DNA of 64,000 nt, from contig CAZRGV010000015.1 of NCBI GenBank assembly GCA_964599655.1, forward strand, positions 5,116 through 69,115. The letters run 5' to 3'. Under the pieces are notes generated by a model. The model was not told the origin of the DNA. It worked only from the letters and a program-made list of their open reading frames with translations, and ran no database searches. Below, one piece after another: positions 35,140 through 43,529 of the stretch (position 1 is its first letter; every line of letters begins with the position of its first letter). The DNA comes from CAZRGV01 sp964599655 (lineage in GTDB: Bacteria; Planctomycetota; Planctomycetia; Isosphaerales; Isosphaeraceae). Made by a program: the position numbers and the translations under genes.

Positions 35140-36324
35140 CTACGGTGACGGGTCAGCGCCGGAGAACTGGATCCGGGAAAGCCCCGCGTCGTGGATGAGC
35201 GTCACGAGTCCCACGACCTTACGGTACGGCGTGCTTTCGGGTGCCTTGATCACGATGGGTCGCGAAGCATCCTGCCCGGCGATCTCTTTGAGCGCATCGC
35301 GGAGCGAGGTTTCATCGAGGTTCTTACCATCCAGCCGCATCGAGCCGTCGTTCGAAATCTCGATCGTCGTGGGGACGACCGCCCCACGGGAGTCCGCCAC
35401 GAGGGGGCCGACATCGACACCTTCAGGGGCAAACTGACCACCTTCTCGGAGGGCGAAGAACCCGTAGCTCTGTTCGAGCAGGCTCATCGTCCCGGCCATC
35501 GCCCCTTTGCCCACGGTCCAGAGCCGCCCATCGAACTCCTGGCGAACCCTCGGGAAAATGATGGAAAACTGGATCTGATTGGGTCCGCCCGTCCCGACCT
35601 GTCCGGCGACACGATACGAGGATCCCGTTTCCTCGGACTGGAAACGCCCGGTCACGACGCCCGCCTCGCCAACCTTCAGGTCGAGCGTTCCCGCCCACTG
35701 GCCATTCGAGAACAGGCGGTAGCGGCCTTCGAAGTCGCTCGCGAGGACATTCCGTCCCAGGGACGGCTTGCCTCGCTCCTCGGATCGCTCGAGGGGGGAT
35801 TTCGTCAGCGTGTAGAGCTTCGAGGGGGAAAGGGCCACCAATCGCTGACCCTCCTTGCCCTCGGTGACAAACTGGATGTCTCCACCCTGACCTTCGGGAA
35901 CGACCTGCCCGGAGTCGAGATCGAGTCGAAAGCCGTCGAAGAGAATCAAGCCGTTTCCCCTCGCCAGCTTCGTCGTCGCGGGGCCCGCTTCGAAGGTATC
36001 GAATCGCTCGACGACAAGGATCGGGATCAGATCGCCCTCCGCTCCCCCAGCCTGCGGCTTTCGAAGCGCGGGAGAGACGAGCAGTCGAGCCGGATTCCCC
36101 TGGTCCGTCACAACCACGATCAGGGCCGAACGCGTCCCCTGGAGCACGATCGGCAAGGCGCCAATCTCCTTGATGGTCAACTGATCGTGCGCTGTGGCGA
36201 TCTGGCTCCCGGGCAGATCCGCGAGGACTCGACCTTCGAGCCGATCAAAATCGTCGGCCGCCCTCGAACCCGCACCAAGCAGCGAGGCCAGAACGATCGG
36301 AACAAAAACCACTCTGGATATCAT
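35140..36324 (-). CDS. Exported protein with C-terminal ExbD/TolR-like domain
   Basis: 394 residues from ATG 36324 with AAGGAAC upstream. A signal peptide (MISRVVFVPIVLASLLGAGSRA) is clear. The central part has a lipocalin-like segment (DFEGRYRLFSNGQWAGTLDL ... GVVTGRFQSEETGSSYRVAGQV). The C-terminal ~75 residues (TTIEISNDGSMRLDGKNLDE, LRDALKEIAGQDASRPIVI, TPYRKVVGLVTLIHDAGLSRIQF in segments) match the periplasmic domain of ExbD/TolR but without its N-terminal membrane anchor. Periplasmic location is inferred. Function unknown; no TonB/ExbB genes are nearby. Confidence 0.72.
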   Translation of the reverse strand: MISRVVFVPIVLASLLGAGSRAADDFDRLEGRVLADLPGSQIATAHDQLTIKEIGALPIVLQGTRSALIVVVTDQGNPARLLVSPALRKPQAGGAEGDLIPILVVERFDTFEAGPATTKLARGNGLILFDGFRLDLDSGQVVPEGQGGDIQFVTEGKEGQRLVALSPSKLYTLTKSPLERSEERGKPSLGRNVLASDFEGRYRLFSNGQWAGTLDLKVGEAGVVTGRFQSEETGSSYRVAGQVGTGGPNQIQFSIIFPRVRQEFDGRLWTVGKGAMAGTMSLLEQSYGFFALREGGQFAPEGVDVGPLVADSRGAVVPTTIEISNDGSMRLDGKNLDETSLRDALKEIAGQDASRPIVIKAPESTPYRKVVGLVTLIHDAGLSRIQFSGADPSP

Positions 36325-37014
36325 GAGTTTGTTCCTTTTTGAGAGAGTCAGACAGCTCTGACGGAAGGCGATACTCGACCTTGCCCCGGCGTTTCCACTC
36401 CACGTGGTGACAGTCACTGGGACTGAGTCGCATCGATCCAACGCTCAAGAACCGCAGAGGTTGCGAACTTCGTCGGGATCGGCGCGCCGTTTTCGAATAC
36501 TTGAAGAGGCGATGCGTCGAGGAGACAGACAAAGCCCGGCCGGGCCACCCCGGCCGGTTTCGGCCCTCCCGCCGAGCCGGCCGGGCACTCCCCCATTCCC
36601 GCGCGCTCGATCGACCTCGAGCCAGATCCAGTGTGCCCTCTCGTGGAGCCGCCTGCCAGATCTGGCCACTCCGAGAACCGAAAAAGCGGGCGTGCACGAG
36701 ATCACTCGTCCCCGGCGGGACGCAACCGACACGTGCACGAGGACTGAGCCCCTCAGAGGGGGAGGTTCGCTCCGCCAGGTTCGAGATCCCCCAGGTTCGG
36801 GCTCGACCCTCAAGAGCGATCTCTCGCAGACGCATTGAAACACGCCGTCTTGAACCAGAGCGTCGACCCGACGAGGATCGCCCGTCGATGTGGTCAGTCA
36901 CGTCGGGACGATCCGATGATGCCGCGCATTGATTGACCATGATCCTTGGGCCGTCTTACAATCCAATCTGCCCCTCGTGTTTACCCGGGTCGTCCTCCGT
37001 GTGGAGTCAACACG
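36325..37014. other. Intergenic region, no supported gene
   Basis: 690 bp between the divergent exported ExbD-like gene (-) and the alpha/beta hydrolase (+). Open frames exist on both strands, including a 60-residue minus-strand frame (36414-36596) whose translation is moderately protein-like, but it has no usable ribosome site. Promoters for both neighbours must lie here. No tRNA or terminator was recognised. Confidence 0.45.
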
Positions 37015-37791
37015 ATGCAACTGAACTACTCGGACGATGGTCCAGGGCCAGTTGTCGTCCTGCTCCATGGATTTCCGCTCGACCACACGATGTGGGACGC
37101 GCAGCGAACCTCGCTGGGTTCGATCTATCGCGTGATCGCCCCCGATCTTCGGGGGCACGGCGAATCCGCCGCGCCGGAAGGGGTCTACACCATCGATGGC
37201 ATGGCCGACGATGTGATCGAATTGCTGGATGATCTGGGCATCCACGAACCGGTCGTCCTCGGCGGACTCTCAATGGGTGGCTACATTGCCCTTTCCATCG
37301 CGATCCGATACCCCACCCGGCTTCGCGGCCTCATGCTGATCAATACGAAGGCCTCGGCCGATACGCCGGAAACCGCTCGCATCCGCGAGGAACTCGCCCG
37401 TGAGGTCGAGTCGTCGGGCTCGGGCAATTCCGTCGTCTCGACCATGCTTCCGAAACTCTTCGCTCCCATCACAAAAGAACGGCACCCTGAATTGATCGAG
37501 CGGATGCACAAGGTGATGAGTCGAACGACGACGCGATCCCTCGCGGGGTGTCTTCGAGGAATGGCCATTCGTCCCGATCGGACGGCGGATCTCTCAAAGA
37601 TCGCGATACCGACGCTCGTCATCGCCGGCTCGGACGACCAGTTGATTCCGCTCGAGGAATCGCAGCGAATGGCCGATCGGCTTCCGCGTTCGCGGTTCGT
37701 GGTCATCCCCGGCGCGGGCCATCTGGCTCCTCTGGAGAATCCCGCGACGACAAATGATGCGATCCTTTCGTTTTTGAACTCATTACCCTGA
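37015..37791 (+). CDS. Alpha/beta hydrolase
   Basis: 258 residues from ATG 37015 with GGAG upstream. The alpha/beta hydrolase order is complete: oxyanion VVLLHGFPLDHTMWD (~14-28), APDLRGHGESAAP, nucleophile elbow LGGLSMGGYIAL (serine ~88), acid in VIAGSDDQLIP, and histidine in IPGAGHLAPLENP (~238). It resembles 3-oxoadipate enol-lactonase-type and bromoperoxidase-type esterases, but the substrate cannot be told. Cytoplasmic, with no signal peptide. Confidence 0.88.
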   Translation: MQLNYSDDGPGPVVVLLHGFPLDHTMWDAQRTSLGSIYRVIAPDLRGHGESAAPEGVYTIDGMADDVIELLDDLGIHEPVVLGGLSMGGYIALSIAIRYPTRLRGLMLINTKASADTPETARIREELAREVESSGSGNSVVSTMLPKLFAPITKERHPELIERMHKVMSRTTTRSLAGCLRGMAIRPDRTADLSKIAIPTLVIAGSDDQLIPLEESQRMADRLPRSRFVVIPGAGHLAPLENPATTNDAILSFLNSLP

Positions 37792-38215
37792 TCTCAGAGG
37801 CCCGACGGCTCGAACTTCGATTCCAACGGCCACGACGCGGCACGCCGTGGCTCCGTGCTCGCAATCCGTCAAAGTCCCGCGAATTTCCTGGATCCCTCTG
37901 ATCGCATTTAGGAACGACAGGGTCGGACGGAACCTTCTCCGACCCGGAGGCCCTGCCCCCCCTTCGTCGCTTGGTCTTGGCGTGCGCCTGGATTCCTCAA
38001 CAAGGCTGCAGGATGGCTTCGTTGAATCTCCTGCCCGACGTTCTCACGATCCTTTCCACGAATCTGACGCCGTCCGTCTCCCGATGAATCGCGCGGGACC
38101 CCTTGTCAGGCGGGGTTCCAGCCTCGATAATCCGCCAAAGGCAGACACAACGTTTCCCCATCGCGTCAAAGCCCCGGTCAACTCGGGCTCAACGGACGTA
38201 AACAGGCCGAGGCTG
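37792..38215. other. Intergenic region, no gene seen
   Basis: 424 bp between the hydrolase and RNase D. The RNase D frame is open upstream as far as 37847, but the translation lacks similarity to the family and has no ribosome site. No hairpin with T-run was recognised. Confidence 0.45.
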
Positions 38216-39439
38216 ATGGCCGATCACTCGAATGATTCCCTGATCACGACTCCGAGAGCGCTCCGCGAGGTCGTTGAACATCTTCGAAATTCCGGGCGAT
38301 TCGCGTTCGATACCGAGTTCGTATCCGAGGACACGTTCGAGCCGGTTCTCGGACTCCTCCAGGTCGCCACTCGCGAACGTCTCGTCGCAATCGATCCCCT
38401 CGCTGTACGCGACCTCTCACCCCTCTGGGACGTCCTGGTCGACCCCTCCGTCGAAGTGGTCATGCACGCGGCGGGGGAGGACCTGCGAATCTGCCGACTT
38501 CAGTCCGGGCGGCTTCCCGAACGCGTTGTCGACGTGCAGATCGCGGCCGGCCTCGTCGGGTTCGGTTACCCGATCTCGCTGGGGAACCTCGTCCAGAACA
38601 CGCTGAAAGTCACCCTCGCTGGCGGCGAGACCCGCACCGACTGGCGTCGCCGGCCACTCAGTCCGGCCCAGATTCGATATGCGCTGGACGACGTCCGGCA
38701 CCTGCTGGATGTCGCCGACGAGATGTCCAACCGGCTCGCAACGCTCGGGCGGATCGCCTGGGCCGAGGACGAGTTTCAAGACCAGCTCCGCTCGATCGAG
38801 GCCCGAGACGAGTCGGAGCGTTGGCGGCGCCTCTCCGGTTTGCATCAGCTCACTCGCCGGGGACTCGAGATCGCGCGTCAAATCTGGGAATGGCGTCGCA
38901 ACGAAGCCCGTCGCTCCAATCGTCCGCTCCGGCACGTCATGCGAGACGACCTCATCGTCGCCATCGCCAAGCGGCAGCCCTCGAGCCGACGCGACCTCGA
39001 AGCCCTTCGCGACTTCAATCGTCCACATCTGCTCGCCCGATCGGCCGAAATCGTGGACCTGATCGCCGAGGCCCAGAAGATCCCCTCGGACGAGCTTCCC
39101 GAATACGCCGAGCGGCACGAGGAAGGGCCGGGCCTGAGCATGGTCATCAGCCTCCTGGCGGCGACCTTGAACCGCTGTTGCGCCCAGCAACGTGTCGCGA
39201 CCGGACTCGTCGGCTCGAACGCGGACCTCAAGGAACTCGTGCGATGGCACCTGGCCAGCCAGCCAGGAATCCGAGCGCCGAAGCTCGCTCAGGGCTGGCG
39301 GGGTGAGGTCTGCGGACAGGCCCTGATCGACGTGCTTTCCGGACGGAGGGCCCTCCGAATCGCCGATCCCGAAGCCGACGTCCCGATCGTGATCGATCCG
39401 ATCCAGGACGTCCCTCCCTCCCCGCATTCCACCGGCTGA
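38216..39439 (+). CDS. rnd: Ribonuclease D (DEDD exonuclease with HRDC domain)
   Basis: 407 residues from ATG 38216. The DEDDy exonuclease motifs are in order: FAFDTEFVSED (Exo I, ~25), MHAAGEDLRIC (Exo II, ~84) and IRYALDDVRHLLDV (Exo III, ~160). A helical HRDC region follows (~210-290, e.g. LARQIWEWRRNEARRSNRPLRHVMRDD in pieces). The enzyme trims tRNA 3' ends and other structured RNAs. The C-terminal ~110 residues continue with a helical nucleic-acid-binding-like part. Length is close to typical RNase D (370-410). Confidence 0.92.
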   Translation: MADHSNDSLITTPRALREVVEHLRNSGRFAFDTEFVSEDTFEPVLGLLQVATRERLVAIDPLAVRDLSPLWDVLVDPSVEVVMHAAGEDLRICRLQSGRLPERVVDVQIAAGLVGFGYPISLGNLVQNTLKVTLAGGETRTDWRRRPLSPAQIRYALDDVRHLLDVADEMSNRLATLGRIAWAEDEFQDQLRSIEARDESERWRRLSGLHQLTRRGLEIARQIWEWRRNEARRSNRPLRHVMRDDLIVAIAKRQPSSRRDLEALRDFNRPHLLARSAEIVDLIAEAQKIPSDELPEYAERHEEGPGLSMVISLLAATLNRCCAQQRVATGLVGSNADLKELVRWHLASQPGIRAPKLAQGWRGEVCGQALIDVLSGRRALRIADPEADVPIVIDPIQDVPPSPHSTG

Positions 39440-39462
39440 GTCCGATTTCCGGAAGATCCATC

Positions 39463-39498
39463 ATTGAAATATATTGATATTTATTCAATTATTTCAAT
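39463..39498. promoter_or_regulatory. AT-rich dyad, candidate operator of the amino-sugar operon
   Basis: ATTGAAATA (39463-39471) and TATTTCAAT (39490-39498) form a perfect 9-bp inverted repeat, with a nested ATTGA/TCAAT pair. It lies 27 bp before the ATG at 39525 and is strikingly AT-rich for this genome, with no GC stem or T-run, so an operator or promoter fits better than a terminator. Confidence 0.55.
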
Positions 39499-39524
39499 AC
39501 TTTTGATGATATGAGGCCGACATC

Positions 39525-40367
39525 ATGACCCGCATTCTGAGCTGTTTCACGAATTGTTATGGCCCGTCTGGCGTCCGTGTGGCGGTGGAGCGGATTCGAG
39601 AGACCGGAATCCACCACCTCGAACTGGCCCTTCGGGGACACAACTTCGGCGGCCTGATCATCCCCGAAGAGGTGGTCATCACCGAGAAGGCCGACGACGC
39701 GACCGCTCAGGCGTTTTGCGAACTCCTCCGCAAACACGATGTCGGCGTCAGCGGCTGCAACGTCGGAGGCGCGGACATTCGCACCGAGGAAGGCGTCGCC
39801 TTGACCCAGCGCCGCATCCAGTTCGCGAAGCGATGGTTCGACGTCGCGGTGGTCGTCTCTGGCGCGGGGCAGCCAACCAATGAGGCCGAGCGTGCGCTCA
39901 TCCTTCAGAACCTTCGGCGCCTCGGCGACACGGCGGGAGAACTCGGCGTCACCATCGCCCTCGAGACGCACAAGGGACCAACACAGAACGCCGCCGCGAT
40001 GCTCGCCTTGATGGACGACCTGAAACATCCGCATGTCTTGCTCAACTTCGACACGGGCAACATCGCCTACTACAATCAGGGGGTCAACCCAGCCGACGAA
40101 CTGGTGAAGGTGGCTCACCTGGTCCGAAACGTCCACCTGAAGGATAATCGCGGCGGCTTCGAGGACTGGTACTTTCCCGCCCTTGGCGAGGGGGGAGCCG
40201 TCAATTTCCGCCGGATTCGCGAGATCCTCGATGGCGTCGGCTTCCAGGGCCCGTACACCATCGAAATCGAAGGGATCGGCGGCGAGCCGGAGCCTGGCCT
40301 CGACGGCCGTCAGGAGCGGATCCGCAAGAGCGTGGAACACCTCCGGACGTGCGGCTACTTCGATTGA
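39525..40367 (+). CDS. Sugar phosphate isomerase/epimerase (xylose isomerase-like TIM barrel)
   Basis: 280 residues. The AP-endonuclease-2/xylose isomerase-like barrel is visible, with GIHHLELALRGHN near the start, then VTIALETHKGPTQN (metal-ligand Glu), LLNFDTGNIAYYNQG, VRNVHLKDNRGG (His and Asp ligands) and a final GPYTIEIEG. The family epimerises or isomerises free or phosphorylated sugars with a divalent metal. It is the first gene of a run with NagB-like, PIG-L and MFS genes, so a step in amino-sugar or aldose breakdown is inferred. Cytoplasmic. Confidence 0.85.
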   Translation: MTRILSCFTNCYGPSGVRVAVERIRETGIHHLELALRGHNFGGLIIPEEVVITEKADDATAQAFCELLRKHDVGVSGCNVGGADIRTEEGVALTQRRIQFAKRWFDVAVVVSGAGQPTNEAERALILQNLRRLGDTAGELGVTIALETHKGPTQNAAAMLALMDDLKHPHVLLNFDTGNIAYYNQGVNPADELVKVAHLVRNVHLKDNRGGFEDWYFPALGEGGAVNFRRIREILDGVGFQGPYTIEIEGIGGEPEPGLDGRQERIRKSVEHLRTCGYFD

Positions 40368-40406
40368 CGGGCACTCCGTCGCCGGGGACGGAAAGGCGGT
40401 CAGCTC

Positions 40407-41240
40407 ATGGACCTCTGGCACTTGATGGCAATCCCCCGAGGCGAACTCGGTCGCGGCACCTCCGTGAAGGTTCGCTTCGGCGGCGATGCGGACAACCTGG
40501 CACACGCCATGGCCGAGGAAATGGCGCAGGTCATCCGGTCGAACAACGCGGCGGCCAGGCCTACCTGCCTGATCGTCCCCGTCGGTCCCGTGGGTCAATA
40601 CCCAATCCTGGCGCGCATCCTCGCCGAGGAATCGCTTCGATGCGATCGCTTGAGCTTCATCAACATGGATGAGTTTCTCGATGAAGAAACCGGCGGCTGG
40701 ATCGATCCGGCGCATCCGTTGAGCTTTCGGGGATTCATGGAGCGGTCGTTCTTCGACCGGCTGCCGCCGCGGCTCGGCTTCCGTGCCGAGAATCGGATCT
40801 TCCCCGACCCGAGGAACCTCGACGCTCTCGCCGAGGCGATCGCCGATCGAGGCGGCGTGGACGTTTGCTTTGGCGGAATCGGCCTGAATGGTCACCTCGC
40901 GTTCAACGAGCCGGAATCGGTTCACCCCGAGGTCTTCGCGGCTCGACCCACCCGGATCGTCAGCCTGGCGCCGGAGTCGAGGGCCCACATGGCCGTGAAT
41001 CTCTCGTGTGCCCTCGACTTGATCCCGAGGCGGGCCGTCACCATCGGAATGAAGGAGATCCTCGCGGCCAGGCGCATCAGCCTTTACGCCAATCGCCCGT
41101 GGCAACGTGGCGTGGTCCGATTGGCGTTACACGGGCCGGTCCATCCCTCCTGTCCCGCCTCGTACATTCAGCGGCATCCCGACGCGACCCTGACGGTCTC
41201 GGATTTCGTGGCCGAGGCCGCCGAGGTTCAACTCCGATGA
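40407..41240 (+). CDS. Glucosamine-6-phosphate deaminase-like (NagB family) protein
   Basis: 277 residues starting 39 bp after the isomerase gene. It has LSFINMDEFLDEE (the MDEY position, ~91) and GGIGLNGHLAFNEPES (~157-172), the active-site loop with histidine. As in the NagB-like protein at 2776, the aspartate before GH in E. coli NagB is Asn; the Glu before Pro is kept. Family reaction: deamination and isomerisation of an amino-sugar phosphate. The next gene overlaps its stop (ATGA), and that gene encodes a deacetylase, which supports a deacetylate-then-deaminate route. Confidence 0.85.
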   Translation: MDLWHLMAIPRGELGRGTSVKVRFGGDADNLAHAMAEEMAQVIRSNNAAARPTCLIVPVGPVGQYPILARILAEESLRCDRLSFINMDEFLDEETGGWIDPAHPLSFRGFMERSFFDRLPPRLGFRAENRIFPDPRNLDALAEAIADRGGVDVCFGGIGLNGHLAFNEPESVHPEVFAARPTRIVSLAPESRAHMAVNLSCALDLIPRRAVTIGMKEILAARRISLYANRPWQRGVVRLALHGPVHPSCPASYIQRHPDATLTVSDFVAEAAEVQLR

Positions 41241-41950
41241 ACGTCGGTCTTCCTCGACGAATTCTGGCCATCGGAGCGCATCCGGACGACGTGGAAGTCT
41301 CGTGCGCCGGCACTCTGGCCCGGTTCGTTCACGCGGGCTGTTCCGTGCGGATCGCCGTCGTCTGCCGGGGCGATCGCGGAGGAACCGCGTCGCCGACCGA
41401 ACTCGCGGCTCGTCGACGCGAGGAAGCCGAACGCTCGGCGTCGATCCTCGGCGTCGAGGTTTCGTTCCTCGACATCGGCGATTCCGAGGTTCGCGACACG
41501 CCTGAGATCCGAGCGGCCTTCCTGCGATTGCTCCGGGACGCCCGTCCCGACCTCTTGATCTCGCACGCGCCGGACGATTACCACGACGACCACGTTCAGG
41601 TCAGCCAGCTCGCCGCGAAGTGTGCCTGGTACGCGGCGTCTCCCGGCCATCGGACCGATTCCTTGCCCCTCGATCGTCCCCCCGCCCTGGCCTACATGGA
41701 CAACCTCGCCGGTCTGGGCCCCGATCCCTCACACCTCGTGGATATCAGCCGTACGATCGACCTGAAACGCTCGATGCTCGCCTGCCACGTGAGCCAGTCG
41801 CAACGGCAAGACGGCCGTTTTTCCGAGCTTGAGGAGTTGGCCGAAACGCTCGCGAGGCTTCGAGGGTTTCAATGCGGCGTGCGTTATGCCGAGGGCTTTC
41901 GCGTGGCGAATCTCTGGGGTCGGAGGCGGCCGGAGCCTCTATTTCCCTGA
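41237..41950 (+). CDS. PIG-L family deacetylase
   Basis: 237 residues from ATG 41237, overlapping the NagB-like stop by 4 nt. The LmbE/PIG-L zinc site is clear: ILAIGAHPDDVEVSCAGTLAR (His-Pro-Asp-Asp, ~12-15) and APDDYHDDHVQVSQL (~112-126). VCRGDRGGTASP and HLVDISRTIDLKRSML are also typical. These enzymes remove acetyl groups from N-acetylglucosamine-type substrates. With the adjacent NagB-like enzyme it probably replaces a NagA-type deacetylase. Substrate not proven. Confidence 0.9.
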   Translation: MNVGLPRRILAIGAHPDDVEVSCAGTLARFVHAGCSVRIAVVCRGDRGGTASPTELAARRREEAERSASILGVEVSFLDIGDSEVRDTPEIRAAFLRLLRDARPDLLISHAPDDYHDDHVQVSQLAAKCAWYAASPGHRTDSLPLDRPPALAYMDNLAGLGPDPSHLVDISRTIDLKRSMLACHVSQSQRQDGRFSELEELAETLARLRGFQCGVRYAEGFRVANLWGRRRPEPLFP

Positions 41951-42086
41951 GGCACTCTGTTGAGATCTCCGGCAAACGGTGGCAGATTCCTGGAGTCGGA
42001 AATCGTTTGTCCGGTTCTCGTCGCCGGAACTCCGTCGCTACTCCACTGATCCAGAGGGGTCGTCCGGGGCCCTCGGAGCCGTTTTC

Positions 42087-43394
42087 ATGACCGCCAAGGA
42101 CCGACCCGCGCCCTGGTTCCGGGGCATTACCGCCTACCAATGGCTCGTTCTCGTCATCGCGTCGGCCGGCTGGGTGTTCGACGTCTACGAGGGGCAGCTC
42201 TTCACGATTTTCAAGACCGCCTCGCTGGGGGATGTGCTCGGCTTCAGCCCGACTCAGCTCCAGAACGACGCGATCGCCAAGGCGGCCATCGAACGCAACG
42301 GCAACTACGCCCTGGCATTGTTCCTGGTTGGTGGCGCGATCGGTGGCCTTGGCTTCGGAATCCTGGGCGACCGGATCGGACGCATCCGCGTCATGTCGCT
42401 CACGATCTTGCTCTACTCGATCTTTTCCGCCCTCACGGCGTTCGCGCAAGCCGCCTGGCAGATCCACGCCCTGCGCTTCCTGGTCGCTCTGGGAACCGGT
42501 GGAGAATGGGCGATCGCCGCCGCCCTCGTCGCCGAGTCCTTTCCGCCTCGAGGCCGCCCGTTCGCTTCCGGAACCTTCCACGCGTCGAGTGTCCTCGGCG
42601 GGGCCCTGGCCTCCTGGACCGGCATGCTTCTGACGGGGTCGGGCGCCTGGCGCTGGGGGTTTGCGCTGGGATTGGTCCCCGCGCTGTTGATTCTCTGGAT
42701 CCGAACGAGTCTTCGGGAGCCGGCCGACTGGGTCCAGGCCCGCGAAAAGGCCACGCTCGGTCAGGAGCTCGGCAGCCTCCGCGAGTTGCTCGGCGATCCT
42801 CGATGGGCGTCCCGTGCCTGGCTCGGCCTCGGCCTGGCCGCGGTCGGGCTGGGAACCTACTGGGGTATCTTCGCCTGGGGCCCCGAACTGGTCCGCGAGG
42901 TCATGGCGAAGGACACGTCTCCGGCCGAACTGCAAAAGCTGTCCAGCTTTGCCTACATGTTAATGAATTTTACGGGAGGCTTGATCGGCCTGCTCAGCTT
43001 CGCGCCTCTGGCCGCGTGGCGGGGCCGGCGTTTCGCGTTCCTTTGCTATCATTTTGGGGCGCTCATCCTGGTGCCCGTGACCTTCATGGGGGCCCAGACG
43101 GCCACGCAGGCCCTCTGGCTCTTGCCGATGATGGCGTTCTTCGTCGTGGGCATGCACGCCGGGTATGCGATCTACTTCCCCGAACTGTTCCCAACCCGGC
43201 TCCGCGCCACCGGGTCGAGCTTCTGTTTCAATGTGGGCCGGTTGCTCGGTGCCTTGATCTTGCTGGTGCGCGGCGAGCTTGGGGCCCGGCTCGGCTTGCG
43301 GCTGGCCGTCTGCGCGATGGCCGGACTCTTTTTCGTGGGGATTTTCCTGCTGAATATGGCCCCTGAAACTCGAGGAGAGCCGTTGCCCGAATGA
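42087..43394 (+). CDS. MFS transporter, metabolite:H+ symporter type
   Basis: 435 residues from ATG 42087 with GGAG ~10 nt upstream. Twelve hydrophobic segments are visible. GFGILGDRIGRIRVM carries the loop 2-3 MFS motif, and RFLVALGTGGEWAIAAALVAESFPPRGR is typical of sugar/organic-acid symporters (SP/MHS-like). ELFPTRLRATGSSFCFNVGRLLG is the matching motif in the second half. As the last gene of the isomerase-NagB-PIG-L run it likely imports the substrate. A 136-bp gap separates it from the deacetylase. Confidence 0.87.
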   Translation: MTAKDRPAPWFRGITAYQWLVLVIASAGWVFDVYEGQLFTIFKTASLGDVLGFSPTQLQNDAIAKAAIERNGNYALALFLVGGAIGGLGFGILGDRIGRIRVMSLTILLYSIFSALTAFAQAAWQIHALRFLVALGTGGEWAIAAALVAESFPPRGRPFASGTFHASSVLGGALASWTGMLLTGSGAWRWGFALGLVPALLILWIRTSLREPADWVQAREKATLGQELGSLRELLGDPRWASRAWLGLGLAAVGLGTYWGIFAWGPELVREVMAKDTSPAELQKLSSFAYMLMNFTGGLIGLLSFAPLAAWRGRRFAFLCYHFGALILVPVTFMGAQTATQALWLLPMMAFFVVGMHAGYAIYFPELFPTRLRATGSSFCFNVGRLLGALILLVRGELGARLGLRLAVCAMAGLFFVGIFLLNMAPETRGEPLPE

Positions 43395-43433
43395 TCGAAG
43401 CAAGGCCCCCCAACGAATCGACGACTTCGCGTC

Positions 43434-43500
43434 GTAGGGTGGGCACCGCCCACCGTTCTTCTGCGACCGCAAGGAGTTCGGTGGGCCGTGCCCACCCTAC
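43434..43500. repeat. Large palindromic repeat element between convergent genes
   Basis: The 22-nt arms 43434-43455 (GTAGGGTGGGCAC...CACCG) and 43479-43500 (CGGTGGGC...CACCCTAC) are complementary at 21 of 22 positions around a 23-nt loop. Its translated form (VGTAHRTPCGRRRTVGGAHPT) is one I recall as recurring in planctomycete and cyanobacterial protein predictions, suggesting an interspersed repeat. It could also end transcription of the two convergent genes. Confidence 0.75.
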
Positions 43501-43529
43501 AAAGAAAACCCGATCCAGGCCATTTCACA

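Noticed and set aside
36414..36596. 60-residue minus-strand frame as a gene
   Set aside because: Its translation is moderately protein-like, but there is no ribosome site, no homologue recognised and no supporting context; kept only as a note in the intergenic entry.
39463..39498. Rho-independent terminator of the RNase D gene
   Set aside because: The dyad has only A/T-rich arms with no GC stem and no adjoining T-run after it; its distance to the next start codon fits an operator better.
42140..43366. Long plus-strand frame (over 400 codons) inside the MFS gene
   Set aside because: It is a shadow in another frame, rich in Arg and Pro, while the MFS frame has clear membrane segments and family motifs.
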